Assembly: GCA_002293625.1 (NCBI GenBank)
Contig: DBDP01000054.1
Location: 1-29,379, forward strand
DNA from: Clostridiales bacterium UBA929
GTDB taxonomy: Bacteria; Bacillota; Clostridia; Oscillospirales; UBA929
Direction: 5' to 3'
Length of the DNA: 29,379 nt
The notes under the pieces were generated by a model, which saw only the letters and a list, made by a program, of their open reading frames with translations, ran no database searches and was not told the origin of the DNA. This document shows positions 1 to 7,215 of this stretch, one piece after another. Each line of letters begins with the position of its first letter. Positions within the stretch are counted from its first letter, which is position 1. Made by a program: the position numbers and the translations under genes.

Positions 1-508
1 AGTTTATAGAGGTGCCCTTAATTTGAAAACGCACGCCTCTGAATTTATATGGTATTCGTGATAAGTCTTTTTCTCTTCGCAGGGTGTCTTTCGGATACGT
101 ATCTTCTATCGTTTGAAGTGGATGGACAAGATAAGCGTGTATTCTTTTATATTTGTAACGATCATCACAAAAGATATCTTTAAATCGAACGCTCATAAAA
201 TCCTTAACAGCAGTGTTAAACTTATTAGTTATTTCAATTGAGCTAAGCACGTAACGTTTCTTCACATTTTTGAGTTCCATTATGTAAAGAGCATAATTAT
301 CAAGTACACAATCAACAGATACTATAAAATCAACAGAAGGCGGTATCGGCGTTATCCTAGAGTTATTATAATAGTCATCCATCTTCACAACGGCATAATC
401 TTGCTCCGCTAAATTGCCATCTATCTCAACACGTAGCCCTTCGTCTTCACAGAATTGTCTTATGTGCGGAACTAATAATGCCTCCTCTTTTATTCTACTA
501 ATCATCAT
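1..508 (-). CDS. PD-(D/E)xK nuclease-like protein, partial (runs off left edge)
   Basis: A reading frame opens at a double ATG (506-508) and stays open for 169 codons to the window edge, so the C-terminus is missing. It overlaps the end of the upstream ATPase frame by 11 bases, which indicates translational coupling. Residues fit a PD-(D/E)xK nuclease core: an N-terminal helix with E8/E9, then D60 in the strand SVDFIV, then E78-L-K80 in the strand YIMELKNVK. The protein has no visible signal peptide or membrane segment, so it is presumably cytoplasmic. The region is clearly more AT-rich than glyQS next door, which suggests horizontal acquisition. Family knowledge: paired AAA ATPase and nuclease genes are typical of phage-defence loci. 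Inference: this is the effector nuclease of such a pair. The fold call rests on motif spacing only and could be wrong. Confidence 0.6.
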   Translation of the reverse strand, partial: MMISRIKEEALLVPHIRQFCEDEGLRVEIDGNLAEQDYAVVKMDDYYNNSRITPIPPSVDFIVSVDCVLDNYALYIMELKNVKKRYVLSSIEITNKFNTAVKDFMSVRFKDIFCDDRYKYKRIHAYLVHPLQTIEDTYPKDTLRREKDLSRIPYKFRGVRFQIKGTSIN

Positions 509-1148
509 CGGATTCCTCGTTATTCCGGCGTTCTATGATTTCCTCGCGCTCTTCCCATAGTTGATCCGTTACATCAGTAAAATTCTCATCTTTAACACCA
601 AGAGACGTAACCTCCAAGCTACGACCCCTGCCTCCTGTTTCAACAGGATCCATGATGATGGGGTTGTATATGCTTCCGTCAATTTTCCCATCCAGTGCCA
701 TGTTGTTCAGCTTATTAAAGATGTAGTTGCTGTGCGAGGAAATAACGAGTTTAATATTCTTTGCTATTGATGCAAGGATTTCTGTTAAACGAACTTGATT
801 TTCCGGGTGTAAATGAGCTTCTGGCTCCTCTATAAAAAGAACAACATTATTATCGTCTGGGATTATATACTTAAAATAAGCAACAATAATAGAAATCTCC
901 GCAACCATTGAAGATGTCTGAGTTAAATCATAGTCATCTTCTCCTATTTTATATTGATAAGATTTATTTTTTTCGTCAAAAGCAACCTCTCCTTGAAGAA
1001 CAGATTTCTCTATTTTATTTGTAAATGCTTCTAAACGCTTATGTGAAATGCCATTATTACTCATCAATGTAAGATAATAATCTGCCACAGGCTCTGACAT
1101 GCTAGGGAATATAAGCCCTTGTGTAATAAATGTACGATTTTGAGTCAT
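498..1148 (-). CDS. AAA/ABC-type ATPase, C-terminal part (Walker B half of a split gene)
   Basis: This 216-residue frame carries the C-terminal half of an AAA_21-type (OLD/RecF-like) ATPase. A signature-like TSSMVAEIS lies near residue 78, Walker B VVLFIEEPEAH is at 102-112, and SSHSNYIF with the switch histidine is at 137-144. It has no Walker A; that motif is in the frame just upstream. The two frames meet at an ATGA overlap. The sequence before this ATG, read in the same frame, continues as LAQ-MTQNRTF, as expected of an uninterrupted protein. The simplest reading is one ATPase of about 460 residues broken by a single-base indel near 1150-1165, rather than two natural subunits. The acidic tail (EESDDD) runs into the nuclease gene. 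The region is AT-rich and probably horizontally acquired. Confidence 0.75.
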   Translation of the reverse strand: MTQNRTFITQGLIFPSMSEPVADYYLTLMSNNGISHKRLEAFTNKIEKSVLQGEVAFDEKNKSYQYKIGEDDYDLTQTSSMVAEISIIVAYFKYIIPDDNNVVLFIEEPEAHLHPENQVRLTEILASIAKNIKLVISSHSNYIFNKLNNMALDGKIDGSIYNPIIMDPVETGGRGRSLEVTSLGVKDENFTDVTDQLWEEREEIIERRNNEESDDD

Positions 1149-1882
1149 TTGTGCGAGACTGCTGCACCAACAGAAGATAATCCTGCGTAAATCCCCGATC
1201 TTGACGCAGGTAAATAAAACGACATCTTTTGGTTCTCAAGGAATTGATATATAAGCGTCCGAACTTCCTCATGAATTCGGTAACATATCAACTCTTTTTC
1301 TTTTTCTTTTCTTCCGCGAATAAATATTTTAAATTGTTTTTTAGCATCATTTCTAGCATGACTGTCGGTTATTTCTCGCTGTTGGAGTAATGCCGTCTTT
1401 ATAAGGTAATCCGACAAGATCGTTTTTTCTTTAATGTTCATATTCACTGAAAATCCATTTAATTGTATGCGCACAAACGGGTCATTGTATTGATTGTTAA
1501 TTGCTTTAAATGTTGCACTACAAGATTCAAAAAATTTCTCGGCCGATCTTGAAAAAGCAGCGTTTATTATTCTCGGTTGCAAATCATCTGTGATATCTAC
1601 TTCATAGTTAATAGTATATTGTGATGAATAAAACTTTTCAATAATATCTGATGCCACTTGGTCTATGTCGTCATCAGGGAAAGAAATGAAGTGCGAACGC
1701 ATTCCTCCAATTAAAAAAGAGCGTCTCAGACCAACCCCATAAAAATATTTCATCAGCAGATAACACACCTGCATCGCATACGATTTCCCTATATTATTCC
1801 CGCCGTAAATAACCGTCAGCGGCTTATCCAAGTCAAGCTCGAAGTACTCGACCGGCCCCATATTCTCGATGGTTATTTTCAT
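1145..1882 (-). CDS. AAA/ABC-type ATPase, N-terminal part (Walker A half of a split gene)
   Basis: This 245-residue frame begins with a RecF/SMC-like first strand (MKITIENMGPV) followed by Walker A GGNNIGKSY at residues 27-35. A long helical insert follows, then LPASRSGIY near the C-terminus, a sequence usually found in mid-protein in AAA ATPases of this type. The frame ends abruptly after SSVGAAVSHK, and the Walker B half continues in the next frame. Together the two make one ATPase of normal size for the family. It starts 66 bases after glyQS on the same strand, with no obvious intrinsic terminator between, so it may be read through from that gene. With the nuclease-like gene downstream it forms a likely two-component defence locus. 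If the frameshift is real the system is inactive; if it is a sequencing error the gene is intact. Confidence 0.75.
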   Translation of the reverse strand: MKITIENMGPVEYFELDLDKPLTVIYGGNNIGKSYAMQVCYLLMKYFYGVGLRRSFLIGGMRSHFISFPDDDIDQVASDIIEKFYSSQYTINYEVDITDDLQPRIINAAFSRSAEKFFESCSATFKAINNQYNDPFVRIQLNGFSVNMNIKEKTILSDYLIKTALLQQREITDSHARNDAKKQFKIFIRGRKEKEKELICYRIHEEVRTLIYQFLENQKMSFYLPASRSGIYAGLSSVGAAVSHK

Positions 1883-1948
1883 GTAATCACCCCATATTAT
1901 GTTAGGCGATGGAGAGGGAAGTTATACACAGCCCTCCCCACACTCCCG

Positions 1949-3322
1949 TTAATACGCGAGCCGTTCCTCGATATACGCCGCCACGCCGTCAATCGCGACC
2001 CGTTCCTGCGTCATCGTGTCGCGGTCGCGCACGGTAACGCAGTGGTCTGTCTGGCTGTCAAAGTCATATGTGACGCAGAAGGGAGTGCCGATTTCATCCT
2101 GACGGCGGTAACGGCGTCCGATTGCGCCCGCTTCATCGTATTCCGTGAAGAAGGACTTTTTCAAGCGCATATACAGCTGCATCGCTTCCTCCGAGAGTTT
2201 CTTCGACAGCGGCAGCACGGCGCATTTCACCGGCGCGAGAGCCGGATGCAGATGCAAAACAGTACGGACGTCGCCGTCGGGCAGCGTTTCCTCGTCATAC
2301 GCGTCGCAAAGGAAGGCAAGGGTTGCGCGCTCCACGCCGAGCGACGGTTCCACGACATAGGGGACATATTTTTCGTTGGTATCGGGATCGAAATACTCCA
2401 TATTTTCGCCTGACTCGGTCTGATGGCAGGTAAGGTCAAAGTCGGTGCGGTCCGCGATCCCCCACAGCTCACCCCAACCGAACGGAAACAAAAACTCAAA
2501 ATCGGTTGTGGCTTTGGAGTAATGCGACAGCTCCATCAGCTCATGGTCGCGCATCCGCAGGCTTTCCTCCCGCAGCCCCAACCCGAGCAGCCATTTATAG
2601 CAGAACTGCTTCCAGAAGTCGAACCACTCCAAATCGGTACCCGGCTGGCAGAAGAACTCCATCTCCATTTGCTCAAACTCACGAGTACGGAAGATGAAGT
2701 TGCCTGGTGTGATCTCGTTACGGAACGATTTCCCGATCTGCGCGATCCCAAACGGCACCTTGCGCCGCGAGGAACGCTGAATGTTCTTAAACTGCACAAA
2801 AATCCCCTGCGCCGTCTCCGGGCGAAGGTAAACAGTCGCCGCCGAATCCTCGTTGACCCCCTGAAAGGTTTTGAACATCATGTTAAACTGCCGGATTGCG
2901 GTAAAGTCCTTGCTTCCGCAGTCAGGGCAGACGATATTGTTCTCCGTGATCCATTCGCTCATCCGTTCATTGCTCATCCCGGCGGGGTTCCCTCCGACCG
3001 CTTCAATCAATTGGTCGGCACGGTGACGCGTCTTGCACTTACGGCAGTCCATCAGCGGGTCGTTAAAGTTTTTTAAGTGTCCCGAAGCCTTCCATACGGA
3101 GGGGTTCATCAAGATACCCGAATCCAGCCCCACGTTGAACGGGTTCTCCCGCACAAACTTTTTCCACCACGCCGCCTTTACGTTGTTTTTCAGCTCCACG
3201 CCGAGCGGGCCGTAGTCCCAAGTGTTAGCCAGCCCCCCGTAAATCTCCGATCCCGGGTAGACAAAACCGCGCCCCTTGCAAAGCGCCGCCAGTTTGTCCA
3301 TGCTCTTTTGCGTATTGTCCAT
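1949..3322 (-). CDS. glyQS: glycine--tRNA ligase, single-chain (class II, dimeric type)
   Basis: This enzyme charges tRNA-Gly with glycine in the cytoplasm. The protein has 457 residues, typical for the bacterial homodimeric alpha2 enzyme. The N-terminal motif FVYPGSEIYGGLANTWDYGP is at residues 20-39. A zinc-type pair of CxxC motifs (C93/C96 and C132/C135) falls in the insertion. RPETAQG is at 167-173, class II motif 2 FRNEITP at 200-206 and motif 3 EPSLGVERATLAFL later. The anticodon-binding domain starts at LAPVKCAVLPLSKK. The start ATG lies behind a purine-rich SD (GAGGGAAAAG). Firmicutes glyS genes are often T-box regulated, but only 51 bases separate this gene from the relE-like pseudogene. 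No T-box core is visible there or in the 3960-4239 gap, so expression may come from the relBE promoter or from one I cannot see. Confidence 0.97.
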   Translation of the reverse strand: MDNTQKSMDKLAALCKGRGFVYPGSEIYGGLANTWDYGPLGVELKNNVKAAWWKKFVRENPFNVGLDSGILMNPSVWKASGHLKNFNDPLMDCRKCKTRHRADQLIEAVGGNPAGMSNERMSEWITENNIVCPDCGSKDFTAIRQFNMMFKTFQGVNEDSAATVYLRPETAQGIFVQFKNIQRSSRRKVPFGIAQIGKSFRNEITPGNFIFRTREFEQMEMEFFCQPGTDLEWFDFWKQFCYKWLLGLGLREESLRMRDHELMELSHYSKATTDFEFLFPFGWGELWGIADRTDFDLTCHQTESGENMEYFDPDTNEKYVPYVVEPSLGVERATLAFLCDAYDEETLPDGDVRTVLHLHPALAPVKCAVLPLSKKLSEEAMQLYMRLKKSFFTEYDEAGAIGRRYRRQDEIGTPFCVTYDFDSQTDHCVTVRDRDTMTQERVAIDGVAAYIEERLAY

Positions 3323-3373
3323 CTTTCTTTTCCCTCCGGCTTTTTATAGCTGTATTCCAAACGTGGTCATAAT

Positions 3374-3688
3374 TTAATCGACAAGACTTTTATCCGTATC
3401 CTGTCGACAGTCTTGTATGTCATACACGTAAACCTTACGGTCAGTAATCTCAAAAACCATGCGGTAGCGTTTTTGAAAAGATTTTAGCCTTCAAATCCGC
3501 TTCCAACGGCTTTAGCGGTATATAGGCAGGACAGCTTTCAGGAATTTCCGCGAGTAACCGTAGTGCATCCTCATACGCCTCAAATAAACGTTTCGCCGCC
3601 GCCTCACTCACACGGCCAGAAACTCTATGTGTGAAGCCATTTTACGATCTGCTAAAGGCGACACGAGAATTTCATATTGCTTAGGCAT
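3374..3688 (-). pseudogene. RelE/ParE-type toxin with two compensating frameshifts
   Basis: The ATG at 3686-3688 overlaps the end of the antitoxin gene and starts MPKQYEILVSPLADRKMASHIEFLA, which then meets TGA. The adjacent frame continues sensibly as RVSEAAAKRLFEAYEDAL through PLEADLKAKIFS. The original frame then resumes with KRYRMVFEITDRKVYVYDI and ends DTDKSLVD before TAA at 3374-3376. Start and end are in the same frame, so the two indels compensate: one near 3612-3618 in a GGCCG context, one at a run of five A near 3465-3475. The product is typical of RelE/ParE mRNA-interferase or gyrase-poison toxins in length (about 104 residues) and in its K-R-Y-R-M/VYVYDI ending. Either a decayed toxin or sequencing errors would explain it. 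Confidence 0.75.
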
Positions 3689-3959
3689 TTATACCCGTTT
3701 CTATGGCAGCTCGCATATTTGCCAGGCTCTGTTCGGCAGTAAAAAAAGCTCTTCCCATTCTGCGATGTGCGATTGAATCTTTAATAACCGCATCGCGATC
3801 AATGTTATGCCCGACCGAAAATGGAATGCCTCCTTTTTCGGTTGAGGCCACAAGAAACATCCGAATCGCCGTTGATGTATCTAAACCCAGTGAAGTAAAC
3901 AATACATCCGCAGAATTCTTAAGCTCTTCATCTACTCTGACCTGAATGGTTTTAGCCAC
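3681..3959 (-). CDS. RelB/DinJ-family antitoxin
   Basis: This 92-residue protein has an N-terminal ribbon-helix-helix segment (IQVRVDEELKNSADVLF, then SLGLDTSTAIRMFL), the hallmark of RelB/DinJ antitoxins that bind their own operator and wrap the toxin with a C-terminal tail. The C-terminal part (RRMGRAFFTAEQSLANMRAAIE) would contact the toxin. It overlaps the downstream toxin start by eight bases, as usual in such operons. A consensus promoter lies 36 bases upstream of the start (see 3995-4023). The antitoxin reads intact while the toxin is frameshifted, the more stable of the two decay states. The family call is solid; the toxin target is not known. Confidence 0.9.
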   Translation of the reverse strand: MAKTIQVRVDEELKNSADVLFTSLGLDTSTAIRMFLVASTEKGGIPFSVGHNIDRDAVIKDSIAHRRMGRAFFTAEQSLANMRAAIETGINA

Positions 3960-3994
3960 GATTTACCCCTCCCAACAGCTGACAAATCGTTGCT

Positions 3995-4023
3995 ATTATA
4001 CTATAAAAATAATTAGGTGTCAA
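3995..4023 (-). promoter_or_regulatory. sigma-A promoter of the relBE-like operon
   Basis: On the minus strand TTGACA (4018-4023) is followed by a 17-base spacer and TATAAT (3995-4000), a full consensus sigma-A promoter. Transcription would start near 3988, about 29 bases before the antitoxin ATG. RelB-type antitoxins normally repress such promoters; no operator was assigned. Confidence 0.85.
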
Positions 4024-4093
4024 CACCGAGCGTTCCCATTATATTCCATTTCTTCCACAACCGCCGGAAACAATAAAAAGACATAACGCTCCA

Positions 4094-4122
4094 TTGATAA
4101 GCCGATCATTTGGACGTATAAT
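4094..4122 (+). promoter_or_regulatory. sigma-A promoter of the membrane glycosyltransferase gene
   Basis: TTGATA (4094-4099), a 17-base spacer and TATAAT (4117-4122) face right, 117 bases before the GTG start at 4240. The promoter is divergent from the relB promoter, with about 70 bases between the two -35 elements. The leader of about 110 bases has no recognised riboswitch. Confidence 0.75.
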
Positions 4123-4239
4123 TGCCTGCACTCAGCAAATACACCGTGTAGCTGCAAAATCTGAATGGAGATTTAAGACGAGGGAATAATATCCATATAA
4201 CTCTCCGTGTAATGCGGAAGATGCGCAGGAGGAACCCGA

Positions 4240-5799
4240 GTGAATCTGACCATGCGACCGATAATGAAGGCGGGGGCGGTGTTAACAGCCGTCCTTCTGT
4301 CCATAATGATGCTCGGTGTGGCGACTCGTCTGCGGACTGGCGGCGTGTTCGGCGGTATAACGTCCGTAATCGCTGTGTTGTGTTGTTTCGCGCTGGCGGC
4401 GGCTGTCTCACATTTGCGGCTCAGTTCGGCAGTATTTATGGCCGCACTGGGAACGCTGATGCTTGTTTTTGCCGCCTGTGTGGCTCTGTGGGCGAAAACA
4501 CAGCAGACCTCCGACTTCGGGGTACTGCTGGAATTGGCGGAGGCTTTGAAAGACGGGCGGACGGAAACGCTGCGCAGCAGCGCTTATCTGCGCCGATGGG
4601 GCTACCAGAGTTTCTTTGTGATGTACGAAGCGGCAGTGCTTCGTTTCATTCCGGGCGGCCAAACATCGCTTCTGATGCTGAACGCCGTTTGGATGACGGG
4701 CGTCGCGGAATTCGTCTATCTTATCGCCCGGCGCATGGGTTCGGAAAAAGCCGCCCGCTGCGCGTCGGTATTGTATCTCCTGTACCCCGCTCATTGGATG
4801 TACGCGCCGATACTGACCAATCAGCACATATCCCTCTTTTTCCTTCTTTGGGGTATTTATGTGCTTTTGCCCAAAGGAACGCCAAAACTGAAAAACGCGC
4901 TGCTCGGCGGGGTCTTGCTTGCTGTGGGAAATGCCCTGCGTTCGGACGGGGTACTTCTAATGCTGTCCGTAGCGGCGTTATCATTCCTGTTTTTGGTGTC
5001 ACAGCGTGACGTTAAGAAAGCGTTAACGCTGCTTTCTTCCGCACTCTCGTACATTGTAACAGGGCTTCTTTTCTCGGGCATTGTCATCTTAAGCGGGGTC
5101 AACCCAAACGGGCAGAGAAACAGCGATCCTCTTTGGAAGTACGTGCTGGGATTGAATCCCGAAACCCGAGGCAGCTATTCCCAAACTCTGGCGGAGCGTG
5201 TATTCTCCGTGGAAAACGAGACGGAGCGTCACAGGATAGAACTTTCCATACTCAAAGAGCATCTGTCGGCGGGGTTGTCGTTATTACCAATGCTTGGGAA
5301 TAAAACATTGTTGTTTTGGGGAAATGAGGATTATAACTGGGCATTCCAAGGGCAGGAAACCCGCATCGTTCCGCTTTCAAACCGCCCGCTTGGTGACGTA
5401 CTAACCGATCTGCGAAGAACGGAGCGGCTGTACTTCGCGATGATATGCCTGCTGGGTATCGTGTCAATGGTGAAAACACTGCGCTTAAAGGAAGCAACCG
5501 CCTATACGGCACTGTGCGGACTGATGACCGCGGTATTCTTCTGCTCTTATATCTTTATTGAAACCCAGCCGCGCTACCGCTATCTGCTGTATCCGTTCCT
5601 GTTCCTGCTGGCTTCCGGGGCTTTACAGTCTCTTACTGACCCATACAAACCCCGTCACTTTTTCTTCTTCCACAGGAAAACGCCACCCAGCAGCGCTCCC
5701 GATATCAGTGTCACCGGCACGGCGGATACCCAAATGTTCTCGAAAGAATCTCTAAACAGAAGAACAAGAATATATAGCGCCAAAACCGTGATGAGATAA
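4240..5799 (+). CDS. polytopic membrane glycosyltransferase (PMT_2/GT39-like)
   Basis: This is the only plus-strand gene in the window. The GTG start is supported by AGGAGG eight bases upstream. The 519-residue product has about ten hydrophobic segments. The first large extracytoplasmic loop (TQQTSDFGVLLELAEALKDG, then YLRRWGYQSFFVMYEAAV) looks like the acceptor/catalytic loop of GT-C enzymes of the dolichyl-phosphate-mannose protein mannosyltransferase type. RYRYLLYPFLFLLASG near residue 455 is a common ending of the family. These enzymes move sugars from polyprenyl-phosphate carriers to surface polymers or proteins. The last 50 residues, after SLTDPYKP, lose membrane character and overlap a convergent gene by 145 bases, so the natural stop may have been lost. 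Substrate is unknown. Confidence 0.75.
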   Translation: MNLTMRPIMKAGAVLTAVLLSIMMLGVATRLRTGGVFGGITSVIAVLCCFALAAAVSHLRLSSAVFMAALGTLMLVFAACVALWAKTQQTSDFGVLLELAEALKDGRTETLRSSAYLRRWGYQSFFVMYEAAVLRFIPGGQTSLLMLNAVWMTGVAEFVYLIARRMGSEKAARCASVLYLLYPAHWMYAPILTNQHISLFFLLWGIYVLLPKGTPKLKNALLGGVLLAVGNALRSDGVLLMLSVAALSFLFLVSQRDVKKALTLLSSALSYIVTGLLFSGIVILSGVNPNGQRNSDPLWKYVLGLNPETRGSYSQTLAERVFSVENETERHRIELSILKEHLSAGLSLLPMLGNKTLLFWGNEDYNWAFQGQETRIVPLSNRPLGDVLTDLRRTERLYFAMICLLGIVSMVKTLRLKEATAYTALCGLMTAVFFCSYIFIETQPRYRYLLYPFLFLLASGALQSLTDPYKPRHFFFFHRKTPPSSAPDISVTGTADTQMFSKESLNRRTRIYSAKTVMR

Positions 5800-5840
5800 T
5801 AGACCGCCGCGCCCAACGCGCCTAAAAGCAGTTTTTTCAT
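5655..5840 (-). CDS. small two-helix membrane protein
   Basis: This 61-residue protein starts at MKKLLLGALGAAV (ATG 5838-5840), nine bases after the mnmE stop and preceded by a G-rich SD. It has two hydrophobic helices (about residues 5-30 and 38-56) separated by RDSFENIW, and ends in four lysines that would place the C-terminus in the cytoplasm. The hydrophobic pattern and the operon position behind mnmE support it as real even though it overlaps the 3' end of the convergent glycosyltransferase gene. No family is recognised and no function is proposed. Confidence 0.65.
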   Translation of the reverse strand: MKKLLLGALGAAVYYLITVLALYILVLLFRDSFENIWVSAVPVTLISGALLGGVFLWKKKK

Positions 5841-5848
5841 AACCCCCG

Positions 5849-7204
5849 TCACTTCCCAACGCAAAACCGCGCGAAAATCTCGTCGATAATCTCTTCCCGC
5901 ACACGCCGCCCGGTTAGTTCCCCGACGGAGGCGAGGGCGCGCTCCAGTTCGGCCAATACGGCGTCATGCGTCACGCCGTCTTTCAATCCCGACAGCGCGT
6001 TGCGCACGGCGTCCATCGTGCGTCGTATCGCCCCCGCTTGGCGCTCGTTGGTCAGCACCGAGCCGTCATATAGCGTCGCGCCGCCGTCGAACAGGCGGCG
6101 AAGGGTGCTGTCCACACTGTCAAGCCCTTCTCCGGTTTTGGCGGATACGGGTATAACATGCAAAAACGCCGCCTCCAATTGCTCGCGTTCCAGCTTCTGC
6201 GGCAAATCCGATTTATTGATCAAAACCAAACTGGTGCGGTCACGCGCCAAATCGAGAGCCGCCCTGTCCTCTTTTGACAGCTCTTCCGACCCGTCCAGTA
6301 CCACAAACAGCAGCTCCGCGCTCTCGGCTGCGTTGCGGGCGCGGGCGACTCCTGCTTCCTCTATCGCGTCTCTGGTCTCGCGGATACCCGCCCCGTCGGT
6401 TAAGCGGAGTTTTACGCCGCCGAGCGAAACGATTTCCTCCAGCGTGTCTCGCGTCGTGCCGGGGCTTGGGGAAACAATAGCGCGGTCATGCCCCGCGAAC
6501 GCGTTGAGCAGGGAGCTTTTCCCCACGTTGGGCTTGCCAAGAATCGAGCAGCGCAGCCCTTCCCGCAGCAAAAGCCCTTTCCCCAGCGTCTTCAGCAGCT
6601 CGTCAAGGGAATCCAGCACCGTTTGCAGCGCCACGGCGGGGAGGGGGTCCGCGTCTATATCCTCTTCGGGATAGTCCACCGCCGCGTAATACCGCGCGAT
6701 CATCTCCGAAAGGGTATCATACGCCTCCGCGTACACACGCCCCACACGCCCGTTCAACTGACCGGCGGCGTTACGGGCGGCGTCCCGTGTCTCGGCGGAA
6801 ACCAAGTCCATCACCGCTTCGGCCTGCGAGAGTGACAGTTTCCCGTGCAAAAAAGCGCGCTCGGTAAACTCGCCCGGCTTCGCCGGGACGGCTCCCGCTT
6901 TGTACAGCGCCTCCAACACGGCGCGAAGGGCGGGGATACTGCCGTGCAAATACAGCTCCGCCATGTCCTCGCCGGTGTAGGAATACGGTGCCACCATCCG
7001 CACGGCCATGCCGGTATCCAGCAGTTCACCGTCCGCCGTCACTTTGCCCATCTTCATAACACGGGGCTTCCAGCGCTCCGGCGGCAGCCCCTTACTCTCG
7101 GTAAAAACCGTTTTCAGCAACGCGAAAGAGCGGGAACCGCTCAGGCGGATAATTCCGATCGCGCCGGACATCGGCGGCGTCGCCAGTGCGGCGATGGTGT
7201 CCAT
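5849..7204 (-). CDS. mnmE: tRNA uridine-5-carboxymethylaminomethyl(34) synthesis GTPase MnmE
   Basis: MnmE acts with MnmG to modify U34 in the wobble position of tRNAs reading NNA/NNG codons, using folate as one-carbon donor. The 451-residue length is normal. An N-terminal folate-binding domain (TGEDMAELYLHGS, residues 77-89) is followed by the helical domain, then the G domain: P-loop GKPNVGKS at 223-230, TTRDTLEE at 250-257, NKSD at 330-333 and SAKTGEGL. The catalytic C-terminus CVGK is at 448-451. The G3 motif reads DGAG (270-273) instead of the usual DTAG, a minor variant. It starts behind AGGGGG directly after the DUF4340 gene, so it sits at the end of the ABC operon. No mnmG neighbour is present. 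Confidence 0.97.
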   Translation of the reverse strand: MDTIAALATPPMSGAIGIIRLSGSRSFALLKTVFTESKGLPPERWKPRVMKMGKVTADGELLDTGMAVRMVAPYSYTGEDMAELYLHGSIPALRAVLEALYKAGAVPAKPGEFTERAFLHGKLSLSQAEAVMDLVSAETRDAARNAAGQLNGRVGRVYAEAYDTLSEMIARYYAAVDYPEEDIDADPLPAVALQTVLDSLDELLKTLGKGLLLREGLRCSILGKPNVGKSSLLNAFAGHDRAIVSPSPGTTRDTLEEIVSLGGVKLRLTDGAGIRETRDAIEEAGVARARNAAESAELLFVVLDGSEELSKEDRAALDLARDRTSLVLINKSDLPQKLEREQLEAAFLHVIPVSAKTGEGLDSVDSTLRRLFDGGATLYDGSVLTNERQAGAIRRTMDAVRNALSGLKDGVTHDAVLAELERALASVGELTGRRVREEIIDEIFARFCVGK

Positions 7205-7215
7205 ATGGCATCCCC

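Noticed and set aside
2423..3076. 217-residue plus-strand frame inside glyQS
   Set aside because: It is antisense to a strongly conserved synthetase gene, with shadow composition and no SD.
6000..6674. 224-residue Ser/Arg-rich plus-strand frame inside mnmE
   Set aside because: It is the antisense shadow of MnmE G-domain codons.
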